DNA from: Chlorops oryzae
Taxonomy: Eukaryota; Arthropoda; Insecta; Diptera; Chloropidae
Assembly: GCA_020466095.1 (NCBI GenBank)
Contig: CM035807.1
Location: 10,197,197 to 10,261,196 of the forward strand
DNA length: 64,000 bases
Direction of reading: 5' to 3'
Position numbers and translations under genes: made by a program. Positions 1 to 13,014 of the stretch are shown one piece after another (the first letter of the stretch is position 1; every line of letters starts with the position of its first letter). A model generated the notes under the pieces. It ran no database searches, had not been told where the DNA came from, and was given only the letters and a program-made list of their open reading frames with translations.

Positions 1-2173
1 AACGGCTCATAACATGTCCAACGGTGAAATCCTGAAATGAAAGAGAATATTAATGAGGCAATATGATAATAAGCCTGAAACAAGTTACAAGAGAATCAAA
101 TGAAAGCATTCGGCGTTGAGGAAAAATAAAAAAAAAACAATTTTTTTGTCATTACAAAAACCTCCAAAATAGTGTGTAGAAGTCAGACACACACACACAC
201 AAACACAAATGACAAAAGCGACGCACAAGAAAAAATGAAAGTCGTTTCCAGCGATTTTCGGGGCCAAAAGTTGTCTCTTTCGACTTCTTTTTAACACACA
301 CAAAAGATGAAGTTTGAAAAGGTCATTGTCGGAAAGCCAGTTACACAAAGCCATGAGGTTCTATTTAAAAGTAAAAGTTTTTTTCTTCTGGTCATATAAG
401 AAAATTATCAAAGAAAGTGAGTGCGACTTAAAATCAAATGATCTTATAGACCATTTAAAAGACATTGATGATAGACATTGAAAGACCGTCGATTAGCTTT
501 CAAGCCCCTCAATTGAATATTCTCCAATTTAACCAAAACAATTCAAACAAACAAACAAACAAAATCTCTTCTTCGCACTGTCTTAATTCCTTCCTCCTGT
601 CTTAGTTTCTTCCCTCCATCGTTCATGCTTAATTTTCCTTTAAGGTTACACGCTCACATTTTTAGCTACATTCGTGCTAAATCAAATTATGCCTCGAGCA
701 CTTTATTGCCTCAACTTTCCCATCAGCCGCATCAAAGCATCATTGCTCTTGATTATGATTTGGGGGCAAAATGAACACTTGTACGTCCGCTCGTCTCGGC
801 TCGGCTGTGCTTGGCTTGGTTCTGTTCGGTCCGACTCCTTTCTGGGCTTATGATCTCTCCTGTGGGGTTGCATCTTTTTTTTCGCCTTAATTACATGCCC
901 TTTTCTAGATTCCTCTTATTTTTTGAGCATTAAACACGCCTATGAGCAGACATGCTAGGTTCAGGGTTTCCATATACCTACTGAAACGATTTCCTATCCC
1001 ACAGGTGGCTTTCAAGCGTGCACGCAGTCCCTCCGTCAACCCCCCATCCAAGCATAAAATCTCGCAAAATTGCCTGATGAAATATTCTCTGCATGCAGCA
1101 CTCACTGTCCTTATGTTACGTATGATACGTTGTACATAAAAGTATTTTATGCCTTGAAGGCAATTTGCGCGAATGTATAACACATGGTTGCATGATTTTT
1201 TAATTCTTTGCTCAGAATGCCGAAGACGTAATCACAAGTTAAAAAAAAAGAAGGTTATGAATTGTGAAGAAGAAATTTGAATTGATTTTTTTTTTTTTTT
1301 AAATTTCTGAAGCTTTAATTTGATATAAGAATGATTTCTCAGTGTAACTGACTGATTCTTCTTCTACTTTTTCTTGCGTTTTAAAAGTCCCGGGCTGTCC
1401 CGAGGTCCACAAATTGCGACCAAAATCCTTCATTTTGTCCTATCGGTTGCATCCTCCGCAGTAAGTCCTACACCCTCGAGGTCCCATTTTACTGTGTCCT
1501 TCCGAAGCTTTCGTAGTGTGTGTGGCCCTTTTTCGCCAAGCTGTCCTACCTTAACTGAATGGCATTCTTTCTAAATTTTAGTCTGCAGTAATTATTGAAA
1601 TTAACTGTCAAATTCTCAAGTACGTAATGTTAATTGAAGCTACCATGAATAAAAAGTATCAAAGCTGTGTTGTAACAATTTATGGATAAATATATGAGGT
1701 CCAAAAAAAAAAATTGAAATCATTTTGAAGTTGTCATAAATAAAAATTAAATTTAATTTAAAAAAACGGACACTTGCAATCGAGGCTCAAAATATACAAT
1801 AAAGGAGAGAAAATATAAATGGGAAACCTCTAGATTTCGTCAATACTTATATTGAAAGGGAAATGTATTTAACAGGGACCCAACCGGTTATGCCTTTTTC
1901 ACAAAAAAATCCTTTCGAAATGATTATTTTTACATTTCTATTGTTTTGATATAAAATTTCGGTTATTTTATGATTTTTATTTTTTTGAGCTAAAATACCG
2001 ATTTTTTTTTAAATTTATTTTTTCGCACCGGAAAAAAAGTTTAAATATGATTTTTAAAATTTTGATCACAACATACCGATTAAGTAAGCTTTTTATTTTT
2101 TCGAGCCCAATATAAAAATCTTTTTTTGATTTTTATTTTTTCGAGTCCAAATAAAAAGCTTTTCTTATATGAC
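1..2173. other. Non-coding upstream DNA, no gene seen
   Basis: Open frames here are short, overlap on both strands and have no recognisable domain. Visible content is simple sequence: an (AC)n run near 187-201, a (CAAA)n run near 545-561, several T or A homopolymers, and a very T-rich stretch from about 1890 to 2160 in which a motif like TTTTTATTTTTTCGAG recurs with decay. The same motif reappears after the inverted-repeat element at 2174-2647 (around 2655-2710), so that element probably inserted into this older repeat. Confidence 0.6.
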
Positions 2174-2647
2174 TTCCAGACTGTCAACTTAAAATCTGAA
2201 TTTAGCTCCTTAAGTTAAATTTAGAAAATACCCTTTCAGACTGTAAATTCTGAGTTTACGAGCTCACACGCCTGTTCGAACTTAAATTAGATGTTTGCTT
2301 TGATTGATCGAAAGGATATCGTGGTATAGTGGATAGGCCTCCGCCTTGGAACCCGAAAGGCTGAGGTTCGAAACCCGGCGCAAACAAGATTAATTGGGGA
2401 GAAAGATATTTTATTTTTTTTTTATTATTAAAATAAACGAAAATTCATTTCACCTCTAAAGATTTGAAAAAAGAAGCAAACAGGTAATTTAATCGTTGTC
2501 AAAAAAGGTAGTGAAATCTTAGGGTTGCAGCAACGAATGCCTAAACTCATGAGTTTATTTCTGAATTTAAATACCCTAAACTCAGTTTAAACTCACTACT
2601 AAAGTATACTTTAGGTACTAAATTCAGTTTAACGCAATAGTCTGGAA
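2174..2647. mobile_element. Terminal-inverted-repeat (MITE-like) element carrying a tRNA-like module
   Basis: The left end (2174-2205, starting TTCCAGACTGTC and ending CTGAATTTAG) is an inverted copy of the right end (2618-2647, CTAAATTCAG..AGTCTGGAA) with a few mismatches and a 2-base length difference. This gives terminal inverted repeats of about 30 bp around a 474-bp element. It has no coding capacity. The interior holds a tRNA-like segment with RNA polymerase III A-box and B-box matches and several TTTA/CTCAG-rich partial repeats of the ends. No clear target-site duplication is visible, so the superfamily is open. Confidence 0.7.
2315..2385 (+). ncRNA. tRNA-like (SINE-head-like) segment, not a functional tRNA
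   Basis: Internal RNA polymerase III promoter boxes are evident: an A-box-like stretch near 2322-2337 (TGGTATAGTGGATAGG) and a perfect B box at 2365-2375 (GGTTCGAAACC), at tRNA-like spacing. The expected acceptor stem does not pair and the anticodon loop is irregular, so this is a tRNA-derived relic such as a SINE head or tRNA pseudogene. It lies wholly inside the inverted-repeat element at 2174-2647. A covariance-model tRNA search would settle it. Confidence 0.5.
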
Positions 2648-2911
2648 ACCATATTACTTTATATTTTTTCGAGACGAAAATAAAAATCTTTTCGATTTCA
2701 ATTCTTTCTCGAAAATGGGACGAAATTTGGTATCGAGCGAATATTTTGATCTTTGTGACAAAAAAAACTTTTTAATAAAAGGTCACAAAAGGTTGACAAT
2801 CATATTCTGAACTATGGACCGTATACTAGCATAAAAGCCACGATCAATGATCTCGGAAATTTTTATATTCTTGATTCATGAAATTGATGTCACATCGAAT
2901 TTGTGTACAAG

Positions 2912-3190
2912 AAAGCCAGATCCCACTATCTGCGCAATGCGCTGATTTTTGCCGAAATCAAAGCGCCGATGGTGTGAACGCAATTTTAGGACTCTGATGC
3001 TGACAAGTGTGATATTCTTGAACGATTTTTTGTCCCAATTTTATTGTTCCCCGATATATTTTTGACAATATGTGAGGATAATGTGAGCCCAAACAATGAT
3101 TGTGGAAATTGTTGCAAACTTGTGCCGATCTGGCCCGATAAAAATCGGCGCAGATTGTGTATTTGCGCAGATAGTGGGATCCCAGCTTTA
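2912..3190. mobile_element. Short inverted-repeat element (MITE-like)
   Basis: The left end from 2919 reads GATCCCACTATCTGCGCAA. The right end (about 3162-3182) is its inverted copy. Homology extends outward a few bases (AAAGC at 2912, GCTTT to about 3189) and, more loosely, inward through GCGC and GATTTTT blocks. The element is about 280 bp and non-coding. The small open frames on both strands are by-products of the foldback structure. Family not recognised. Confidence 0.65.
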
Positions 3191-6100
3191 CCTCGAGTGA
3201 CAAAAATAGAGCTTTTTCTTAATAAAAGTATATAAAGAGAATCAACATTCAATAAACTCCAAGTTGGCTATTAAAGTAAATCTTGGAACTCCATCAGATT
3301 AGGGCCAATAAAGGGCAAAATTAATTTAACAGAGGCCTTGTTTAAACGACCTTTTTTAGTACAAGTTAATGTCTGGAATATATATCAGTGTCCCAGGGAA
3401 ATTGCTATGGGTATTTCTTGGGTTTGGAATGTTTTTAATTTTACTGATCTTAGAGTCTTAAATATTTACATATATTGTTTAATATATTCTCAATTAATAT
3501 ATTTTTTTTTTTCTTTTTTCAGGTAAATATCTTTGGCTCTTGAATAAAATTTTAACTTGAAAATATCATACATAAATATAAAACTGGATTAGGGTAAGTT
3601 AAATAGAGGCAGAAATTAAGCCATTTGTACGACGTTATCTTCTTCAGACCCTTGATTAAGACAAAAAAATCTCAAAAATGTACAAAATTGAGGTTTGAAA
3701 TTTATTCTTTATTATTTCTAGGCCGCTTAATTTATTGCTTTATTATCATAAGTCTCTTTTTGTAAGCAACGAACGAAAAATGCCTTCCTTCGATAGAACA
3801 ACATTTGAAAGGACATTTTAGTTCATCCTTTAGTATAGAACCTCAATTGCTTATGAAGTATGTATACCTACTAATATTTTGTACACCTTAGACAACTTAT
3901 TTTTCTTTGAGAATTCTTTTAATTTAGTTATAAATTGAATTGATTAATTTTCCCCCTATGAATAATGAACGAAAGACAATTTCCAATTCCATTTCGAGGG
4001 AAACCAAAATGGGTTCATTACTCACCCAATCTGGTTGTTCAGAGTTATTTCGTAAATATTTTAAGACTCCTCTCATAGTTCCTTTTTTTTTCCCATCGAT
4101 GTTCATTGCACTCCGTTGAGTGTTGATTCGTTGAGCAAACACCTGTAATATTTACAAATTTGTTAACACACCAACAGACGGTGCGAAAGCAACAAGATCA
4201 TATCCCAATATTCAATGAAAGCAAAGGAAACCACATGCAGCGCAACGAATGCACATCGGGGATCAACTTGACTTAAGCTGCAATGAGACGAGGCTAGACA
4301 CGACGAGATGGAATCGAATGGAATGGAATGGAATGAAATAAGTAAGCGGAATAGTGAGGCGAAAGAGGTAAATCATATGCACGAGGATGCAAGTCAAATC
4401 ACCGAGAAGACTAAAAGAGCCTCAGTCAGAGATTTAGTCCGTCATTCAGTCAGTCAGACAGTTGGTGAGGGTCGTGCAGACGTGCATATAGAATTCATTT
4501 CCATACGAGCGCAAGCTTCTATGAACGCAATATGTACATTAGGGCATATCGCATTGCTTGTGTGTGTGTGTGTGTGTGCGTGAAGCTGCGTAAAGGTGTT
4601 GGAAATGTTATGCAGCCGACACTTTACATATGAAGTTGAAATCAAAGTCGAGCTAGACTTGCACTTGGACTTGGACTTGGTGCGAAAGTCCGACTAAACT
4701 TTGGATGATAAACGCTCAAGTGACTTTTGCGCATGCGCATTTGCGAAATTCATCATTACGTTCTCGGTCAATTTTCGTTCGATATTTATTTATTTATTTT
4801 TGTTTTTTTTTTTTGCAAATTTTTGTTTTCCTTTTTCGTCGCTTTTTGTTTGTTTAGTGAGAACTTGCCTAGTTTTTGTTTTCTTTTACACATATTGCCC
4901 ATGTTGCTGTTGCATTGGCTGTTGCTGTTGCTCAGGTCTCTCGACGTTGCTCTGTGTGTGCACTTTTATACCTTACGAAGGCGACTTATTTTGTGTGGAA
5001 ATGAGCAGATAACGGTATATAAATCATGACTTTGGCAAGAACATGATTAAAGGCACTCATCCTATGGAAGCTTACAAGACAAGACAAGTTAACGCTTACG
5101 CTTGTGCATATTTTAGCAGATTTCTTTCTGTTTTTTCCCCACTCTGTCTTTTTTAGGTCTTTTCGTTTCTTTCCCTTCTTTGTTGTTGTCCCTCTTCTTC
5201 GTTGCTTCATTTGAGTTGTTTTTGTTGTTGTTGTTGTTGTTCCGCTCGTTGCTTGAGGGTTTACATCATCTCCTGCGCATGCGCATGCGCAACCGCTAGT
5301 TTATCCTTATCTAATGTAGTGTGCCAGTTACGGCTTGTACCTCATCGTAAGGTGTCTGCCTCTGCGTGCACCGTCCGTCCCGTCCGTCCGTCCGTCCGTC
5401 CGTCTCGCCGTCCATTTACCTTTTTCAAGCCAAAAACGTGCGATTCTTAGTTGACAGCAAGCTCTTTTTCTCCTCCTCCCTCCTCTCCTTCTTGTTAAAT
5501 AACAAACTTCTTGAGCACATGCACTAACTGGAAGCATTCTTTTCATGTCCAAGTTGTCCACATAGGGATATATGGAAAAAAATTGCAATATTTTTTTTCC
5601 TCTTTTTGTTTTCGTTCAGTTTTATGCAATTTTTATGCAACATTTTAATTTATTTACCATTTTTTCTATAAAAAAAAAAATAGAGGGAAAAATGAGAAGA
5701 ACAAAAAAAAAAAGAAACAAACGAAAAGGTTCTTCAGTGTGTGGCATGTTGGGCTATTGACTAGATGGTGGCGCATCTATAGTATCATAGAATATTGCGC
5801 TGCGCATGCGTGTAGTTTTTGCTAAGAGCAACGCATTTTTCAATACTCCATTGATTGGCATTTCCTGGTTCGACGTGCTGCAGCATTCGGTGCTTCTGAC
5901 AGGCATTTTGATGGAGGTATATTTTGTAGTTGTCTCCCTCTCTTCTCTCTCCGCACCCGTCTGCCACGAAACAGATTAGATTTTAGAAGTTCCAGTGAGA
6001 TATATATTCAATAAATAATAACATCAACATAACTCTGGGAGGGAAAAACGTTTTGGAGTCTAATTACTTATGCTCTTCGATGGAGCAAAACTTGTGCTTA

Positions 6101-6509
6101 GATAGGTGCATACATACATATATGGGAAGGTATAAGAGTGGGTCTATTAGAATTTGGTTCGTCTTTTTGCCATTTGGAAGATTTTGATCGACGCTTTCAT
6201 GTTTCTCAATGTCTATCATTGTTAACGAATTTTCTAGAGGATATATCCCATGAATAATTCATAGTAAAAGTACCCTTAACTTTGATTTTGAAACTCTCTA
6301 AAAACAAAATCTTTCACCCATAAAAATTCCCACAAAGACTTGTCTGCCTTTAACCTTTTGAGTGGGATATATTTCTGTTATTTTATGTGGTTCTTTGGTT
6401 GGTTTGCTATTGTGGCCAAGGATGACAGTTGTCTCCAAGCTGTCCAAACTGGAAAAGAAAAACAGGACTTTAATCAGTATAGGTGTAACTATAGCGTGAA
6501 CTTCCAAAA
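3191..6509. other. Non-coding upstream DNA with simple repeats
   Basis: No gene is supportable. Recognisable pieces are a short GGAAT-type pentamer run near 4311-4337, a (TG)n run at 4559-4580, repeated CTTGGA hexamers at about 4657-4680, a (TTG)n run at 5222-5241, two copies of the self-complementary GCGCATGC core (around 4731 and 5277-5291), and a CCGT/GTCC tetranucleotide tract at about 5372-5412. Small frames through these tracts are low-complexity. Confidence 0.55.
5372..5412. repeat. (GTCC)n tetranucleotide microsatellite
   Basis: Imperfect tandem GTCC/CCGT units, with a run of four or five perfect repeats in the centre. It gives rise to short Arg/Pro/Ser-rich or Thr/Asp-rich frames that should not be read as genes. 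Confidence 0.8.
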
Positions 6510-6946
6510 TAATTTTGGCTCTTTTTTGACGAAATGGCGGCCGTTGAAAAATGATCCTTCTATTTCGAGTCTATTTTTTTATAGTTCAGTGTAAAAAAAA
6601 ATTGTAAAAAATTTCTTAAAATTATGATTGAGGTTCACGCCATAATGGTGACGATTCTGCGTCGAATGCATTTCGTTTCATTAAAATCGGTCCAGTTGAA
6701 CTGGAGAAATCGTGGCAGCGAGTTCAAGAAAATTGGTTTCGAGATAAATGCGTTTAAGGTTTGAAGCAACGCTAAAATGACTCGTTTTAGCGCAGACCTT
6801 GATTGACAAAGAAGGCTTTATTCTCTAAACTAAGTATTTCGAATTTCAAAAAATCCTTTTAGCACGATATTCTCAAATATTCAAGCTATAAAAAAATAAA
6901 AAAAAAAATGGCTAAAAATTTTTGCCCAATGAGAAAACCCCCTTAA
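6510..6946. mobile_element. Decayed TTAA-bordered MITE copy
   Basis: The right edge is AACCCCCTTAAG at about 6936-6947, resembling the right edge (GGTCCCCTTAAG) of the cleaner element at 22832-23565. The interior shares the phrase AATTGGTTTCGAGATAAA(T)GCGTTTAA (near 6731-6757) with GTGGTTTTGAGATAAACGCGTTC (near 23362-23384). I infer a diverged member of the same or a sister family. The left edge is not clearly visible, so the start coordinate is approximate. Confidence 0.5.
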
Positions 6947-9900
6947 GATCCGCAAGCGCACTTCTCGCATGAATCATTTTCTCCTTTCTTGATTTGATTT
7001 GATGCTTGAAGAAAGAAAAAAAAAAAAACAAAAAAAAATATTAAAAGCAATTCTCCTTTTTCGTCGGTAGCATCTTCAATGTTAGTTTAATGACATCACA
7101 TGTCAAAAAACATTCAAAGGCATGCAAATTATTAATTATTATAAATATATTAAAACGTGTACATATTCATGGAGTTTCCGTAACCCAATACCCGAAGCGG
7201 CGCAAATGAACAATATTATTGTTGAACACGTTGCCTCACTGGAATCCACTTAAAAACCACAAAATATTGCAGTACTTGAGATACCAAACTCGGATGATAC
7301 ACGTTCGGAAATTCAAAAATAACGAGGGACTTTGAATAATTTCTAATTATTAAAATTTTTTTCTAAATATTTATTTATTTATTTATTGATTTTTTTTTTT
7401 TTTTTTGTAATTGAAGCTCTCATTAGACGCGATGAGGTATAAAATAGCGCAGTTTACTTTAATAATTGAGCGAAGATGCTAACAATTTTTTTATTTAAAC
7501 GGATTCTCTCAGAGGTTTTGCGGTGAAAATATATTATGCAAGAAATGCTTTATTGAAATCGATATATTTTCAATAGAAAATGAGGAGAAATGAGGTATCG
7601 AATAAATCAAGAAAACAAATTTAACAAAATAAATAAAGTCCCCAAAAATCAGTCCTATTGAATGGATTGATATTGGGAAAAGATCATTCACCTAACAAGA
7701 AGACGTATGAATCCGTCAACATAAAACAAAAAGAAATATTCAAAGGAAAACGGATTGGGGAAGCTTTCTTTCAGCCCCCGAATAAATGTGTAACTGTTTC
7801 GAAAATAAATTTTATAACTTCATCAAGAGTAGGCACCCTTCAGAAGCAAAGCTTTCTTTCATTAATTTCACTAAATTTTAGATGAGAACAATAGAAACTG
7901 TAGCTCAGTTAAATGCTGAAGCGGTTATGCCATTCTATCGCAGAGACAAATGACCTTTTAAAATTTGTTTGAATCTTCTTTAAATAAATTAACACCATCT
8001 TATTTAATAGCTTATGTAAGCTTATATATGCATAAAAGCTTTTAAAATGCAAATCAATCGCTAATTGCCTACACTTTTCATTGAACTTTTGAAGCTAGTT
8101 TCCTTTAAAAGCGATTTGTTCAAATGTCGTCTTTCTTTGAGTCAACAAACAAACAAACAAAAAAAAAAAAATAAATAAATAAAAAAAAAACAGAAAATTC
8201 TTTAATTTATGCTTTGTCCACCACGAATATTCTTGGCTTTCCCCTCTTCGAATCTCAGACTACAGCACCTATTACTTATTATGGCCAAATGAAATGAAAG
8301 ACAAGGTGAACGATCAGAATGCCTTTCATGGCCCATAGCATTTAATGTCTTCGCGCTCTTCAATAACCCGAAGAAATTTTTTTATAAAATTCGATTCACG
8401 TTTCTCAAACATTTACTTTTGGATTCTTCTGCTCTATTTTATTTTTCTATTTGAATTTGAAATTTTGCGAATTTTGATTCGATTTTGAGCAATGAAAAAG
8501 AAAAAGGAAAAAATTGAAAAAAAAATTTGTTCAATGAAATTGAAAGAAATTACCATTTAAGGCATGCCTTAACAAAATCGCAATTTGTTTCGAGCTAATT
8601 TGCGAAAAGCGAACGGCCAAGAATCTAAATCTCTAAAATTCAAATGGAATTTCCGTGATGCCACTGAGTGCGATACCAAAAATTGTTACGATCGATGAAA
8701 AGTAGCACAAATCGACTGACAAAAATCTTTGGCCGACCTCAAGAAAAAGAGAAATTTTTTTGTTTACCATAACCGAAATGGTTTCACAGACAAGTTGTTT
8801 TTTCTAGCGGATTTTTTTTTTTCTGATTCTTTCTTTCTTTTTTTTTTATTTTTTTTTTTGCATTGCTGTCACCCTCAGTCGCATATGACCATAATCGAAG
8901 CAAGCAAACCATCCATCCATACCTCTAACATACACAACTTAATTTCACCGGAGAACGAATGGTGATGCTATCTGCAGCGGGTTTGCTTGTGCGCGCTCTT
9001 TTAACTGCTTAATCAAATGAAATGGAGGAAAAAGCGTTTGCACTAACGACGACGACGACGGCGACGACAACTTTGCGTTGACCCATGTTCACATGCGGCC
9101 GTAGGTCTGCAATGGGGTCTTTAAGACTCAGACCAAGCAGAGAACAGAATAAGGCAATAGCTCACTCACTCACTCACTCATTAAGTTCCTCACTCCCATA
9201 GAGCTATGAGGCGATTTAAAGTAGACTCGAGGGAAAAAAGTGTCCGTCTGTAAGTCTCTCTGTCTGTGTCCGATCAATGGTGTTGATCCAGTTTTATGGC
9301 AGCAAAAGTGCCAAATGGCAAATTACCCATTTGAATGCGGGTGACGAATGAAGCTGCCGCTCAATTGTCACACTTTTTCCCCCATAACAGAAAGAGAATT
9401 CGACAAAAGCGAGAGCGAGAGAAAGAGTCATCATTATAATCATCATTGGAATTGTTGCCTTTCTGGATTAGCCATCAGCCATAAGTCCGTCAGTCATTCG
9501 GTCGATTTGGTTTGTTGCATAGCTAATCAGCAAAAGCTTCTGGCCAAAACGAGAAGCCAACAGCTAACGACAAATGCAAGTCGGTAGCACAATGCCTTGG
9601 TAGTTAGGTACCTTCTCTAATGGTGGAAAAACAAAAAATCGATGAAAGAAGAAAATACTCTTTTTAAAAAGCTATGCCGGAAAAAAAGTAAAATTGACTT
9701 TGGATTTATGGGACAGCTTTTTACTGAAGCCATTAAGTTGCCGTTACGCTTTCGATCTTGACTTTGACACGAAGGTGAGATGAGTACATTTAGGTATGGA
9801 AAATGCAATGCTTTCTTGTGATGACAGTTTAATCAGTTTCAAAGATGAAGAACAAGAAGAAGCGGGAAAGACAGCGAGAGCGAGGCGCTGTCGGAGAAAG

Positions 9901-11808
9901 GAAGACCGAACTGACGAAAGGGAAAAGAACTGAAAAGTTTTTACTTTTTCTCTACAGGAAAATTAAAAAGCTATTTTGAAGGAAAAAGTGCGCTGGAGCA
10001 CTTTCTTTTTGGGGGCACTTTTAATTTTAACAAGGCACATAGGTCGATAGCTGCGCTGCACATGCACCAAACGAAGAACCCCTCTTTATAGTAGATATTC
10101 ATATGGGACCCTGAGTTCTGATCCTCAACGCCTTCTGACAATCGGATCGTGTCGACTAGTTATCGACTTCATTAGTCTGAACATGAAGAGCACTTCACTT
10201 TTCAATCGTCGAATTTGGGACACATTTTCTATGAAATATTTTTGGAATTTTCATTTGGCTACTTTCCTGACATTTTCACTTCCGGAACAAGAAACCTTGG
10301 CGCAAACAAAAAAGTGAGACACTATCGAATATGGACTTGTGTGATCGAGTGAAATGCACGCCATCATTTGTTGTTCATATTTGTTCATCGCACAGTGGCA
10401 CAAATTGTCGTACAACTTGTATGACAACCATACCAAAAATGAGCTCACTCAAGACTTGTTTCGCGCATGTCCAGTTTTTTATTTTATTTTTTGTATTTAT
10501 TTTTTTGAGCTTGACAAGTTGTCATCTGCCACACACTGCATCAATGTAATTTTTAACCACTTTGGAAACCTTGCGATCGAAGAATTCCTGGAGGTCGGAC
10601 AACCTGCTGCCGAAGAGCCTTAAGAAAGAGCCAAGCTAATAGCGTGAAATCAGCTAAAAATGGTCTTTGTTCTAATTAAGCCACAGTCGGTAGCGATGAC
10701 AAAAGCGTGGCGGGATTTTATCTCACCGAATGCACGGATCGACGGATGAATGAATGAATGGATGAATGATTGAGAGAGTGATCGAGTTGTGCGTGTGTGT
10801 GTGTGTGTGTATGTGTGTGCCTTAGCGTGTCTAATGCATTTTTTCTAGTTCTTGTGAGTCGACTCTTGATGCGACGACTCTTTGGAAAGGAATTTGTTTA
10901 CAGTGTATTTGGGTTACGGCCAAATGAAGTGTGCAATTATGCGTGAGTAGTGCTTATAAACACGTCTTTTTGCGTTTTATGAATGAAAGTTCTGGGGAAA
11001 TGAAATACAAAATGAAGTTGAAAAAAAAAGAATTAAATTAAAGGCAAATAATACGGCATTACGTTTTAGTTGATGGAAAAACATGTTTTACCCCATTCCA
11101 CATAGAAAGTTGAACTTCAATGCCGTGAAAATTGAAAATCCACTTGAGTTTTTTAGAAATGAGGGGAAAATGGCTTTAAAGTTCAAATTAAATAGGTGAG
11201 AGTGTGGGTAAAAAAGTTCTCATTATTAATGAATTACTTATATATTTTATTTTTTTACTTATTTATTTATTTATTTATTATATTAATTAATTTATTTATT
11301 TATTTATTCACTTATTTTATTATTATTTATTTTTTATTTGTTTATTTAATTATTTTTTGTTTATTGATTTAATTATTAAATCGATGATAGGACACTCAAA
11401 TAGCGAGAATCTGCCGACGGCGAATTCAATGTGCGTTTAACATGTTCATCGTTCATTTTACGCGACAACAAAGTTAGTTTGTGAGAGAGGGACGCACGGG
11501 GAAGATAAAAAAAACTCTCCCATACCACATCCTTGAACATCCCTCACCCACAAAACACTCAATTACACAAAAGTACAAACCGGTTTAGAGCAGAGAGTTC
11601 GCTCTCATGAGAAAGCAAATCGTCTCAATCGTCTCTTCACAAGCAGACAAGGCGAAAATATGCAAAAGTACACAACGTCCAAATACAAATTTACGTATGG
11701 CTGTTGGCGCACACATAAATTCACACATGTAACGCATTCGACGGACAAGCGCGGGACTGCCGAAAAACAATCAGAATGAAAAACACTTCTTAATAGAGCT
11801 GGACCAAT
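6947..11808. other. Non-coding upstream DNA, no gene seen
   Basis: This stretch holds A/T homopolymers, a (CGA)n run near 9047-9066, a (CTCA)n run near 9161-9181, a (GT)n run at about 10792-10819, GAATGAATGAATG repeats near 10746-10765, and a long TTTA/TTAT-rich low-complexity block at about 11227-11380. The short open frames lack recognisable domains. Regulatory function for a downstream gene is possible but I see no specific sign of it. Confidence 0.55.
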
Positions 11809-11875
11809 ATCGATAGTTGCGATTATATCGATAGTCGATAGTCTGAAATATCGATAGTATCGATAGTACTATCGG
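11809..11875. promoter_or_regulatory. Cluster of ATCGATAG / CGATA motifs
   Basis: Within 67 bp there are five forward CGATAGT copies, three of them overlapping the palindrome ATCGAT, plus an inverted ACTATCG at the right end. In Drosophila, CGATA clusters are binding sites for the boundary protein BEAF-32, and TATCGATA is the DRE core recognised by DREF. The cluster lies about 7.2 kb upstream of the first Tenectin coding exon. It could be a domain boundary or promoter-proximal element, or simply a decayed repeat. Confidence 0.35.
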
Positions 11876-12420
11876 AAGATATGTATGTATAAAGTGATTT
11901 CAATCAAGTATGTTTGAGCTGTTTAACGCTTAAATATCCACCATTTTAAAGTTTAAATTTAAAAAACTAATGGTGGTCCTATAATAATTTAATAAAATAC
12001 TATGCATACGTATCCCTCCTTATTTAATATGCACATGGTAATATACAAGAAACCTGAATATTTAAAACCTGTTCTATACTCAATTCTCACATACTTTGTA
12101 ACGCTAGCACTGATGCTAGGCATATTTTGGTGACTCTATTTCCCATTGGATATTGAATAAAAAAATCCTTCATTCGTTTCTTTAGGAAAGTGATCACTGT
12201 AAATAAAATCCCATTGTCAAACATTTAAATGTGATATTTTGGTTAAAGGTATAATCAGAAAACATTCCATAAAAACGAAAAAACCCTCGTTTTGGCATCA
12301 GTGCATAGAATGAAATGTTAGACATGATCGCCTATCAATTCTCATTTGGTTGTAAAATGCGATCATAAACTCGCAAATCAACGTCTTTTCGGTCACGTCA
12401 GTGCATAAAGTCAAATCACG

Positions 12421-13000
12421 TTATCATCATCATCCACCTATCAATTCATCATTGTACATCCATTCAAAATCGACACTATACAACACTCAAATTCACCATT
12501 TCATCTCATCGACCATCAATCATCTACATCATCAATACCATCATCACCATCATACACCATCTCACCATCATCACATCAACCTCATCATCCATCCATCATC
12601 CATCATCACCATCACCATCACTCATCACCATACATCTCACCATCACCATACCATCATCACCACTCACCATCATCATCACCATCATACATCTCAATCTCAT
12701 CATCAATCAACCATATCACCTCACCATCATCACCAATCACCCATCACCATCATCCATCATCATCATCACCTCATCATCATCACCATCATCATCACCATAT
12801 CATCACCAACATCAGTCACCATCATCATCATCATCACATCACCATCCATCACTCATCACCATCATCACCAACCTCACCGTCATCATCACTATCATCATCA
12901 TCATCACCATCACCATCATCATCACCATCATCATCATCATCATCATCATCATCCATCATCAGCACCATCATCAAATCATCACTATCATCATCACAGTTTC
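12421..13000. repeat. (CAT/CAC)n trinucleotide-rich array, copy 1
   Basis: About 580 bp almost wholly built of ATC, CAC and CAT units on the + strand, purest at 12895-12960. It is bracketed by an inverted 9-base pair, GTCACGTCA at 12392-12400 and TGACGTGAC at 13006-13014. The left flank (around 12120-12190, containing CCATTGGATATTGA) resembles the left flank of the array at 37485-38548 (CTCATTGGATATTGA near 37266-37280). The 222-residue His/Ser/Ile/Thr frame across it is a translation of the repeat and not a gene. Confidence 0.85.
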
Positions 13001-13014
13001 AAAAATGACGTGAC

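Noticed and set aside
2315..2385. A functional tRNA gene
   Set aside because: A and B boxes are good but the acceptor stem does not pair and the anticodon arm is irregular.
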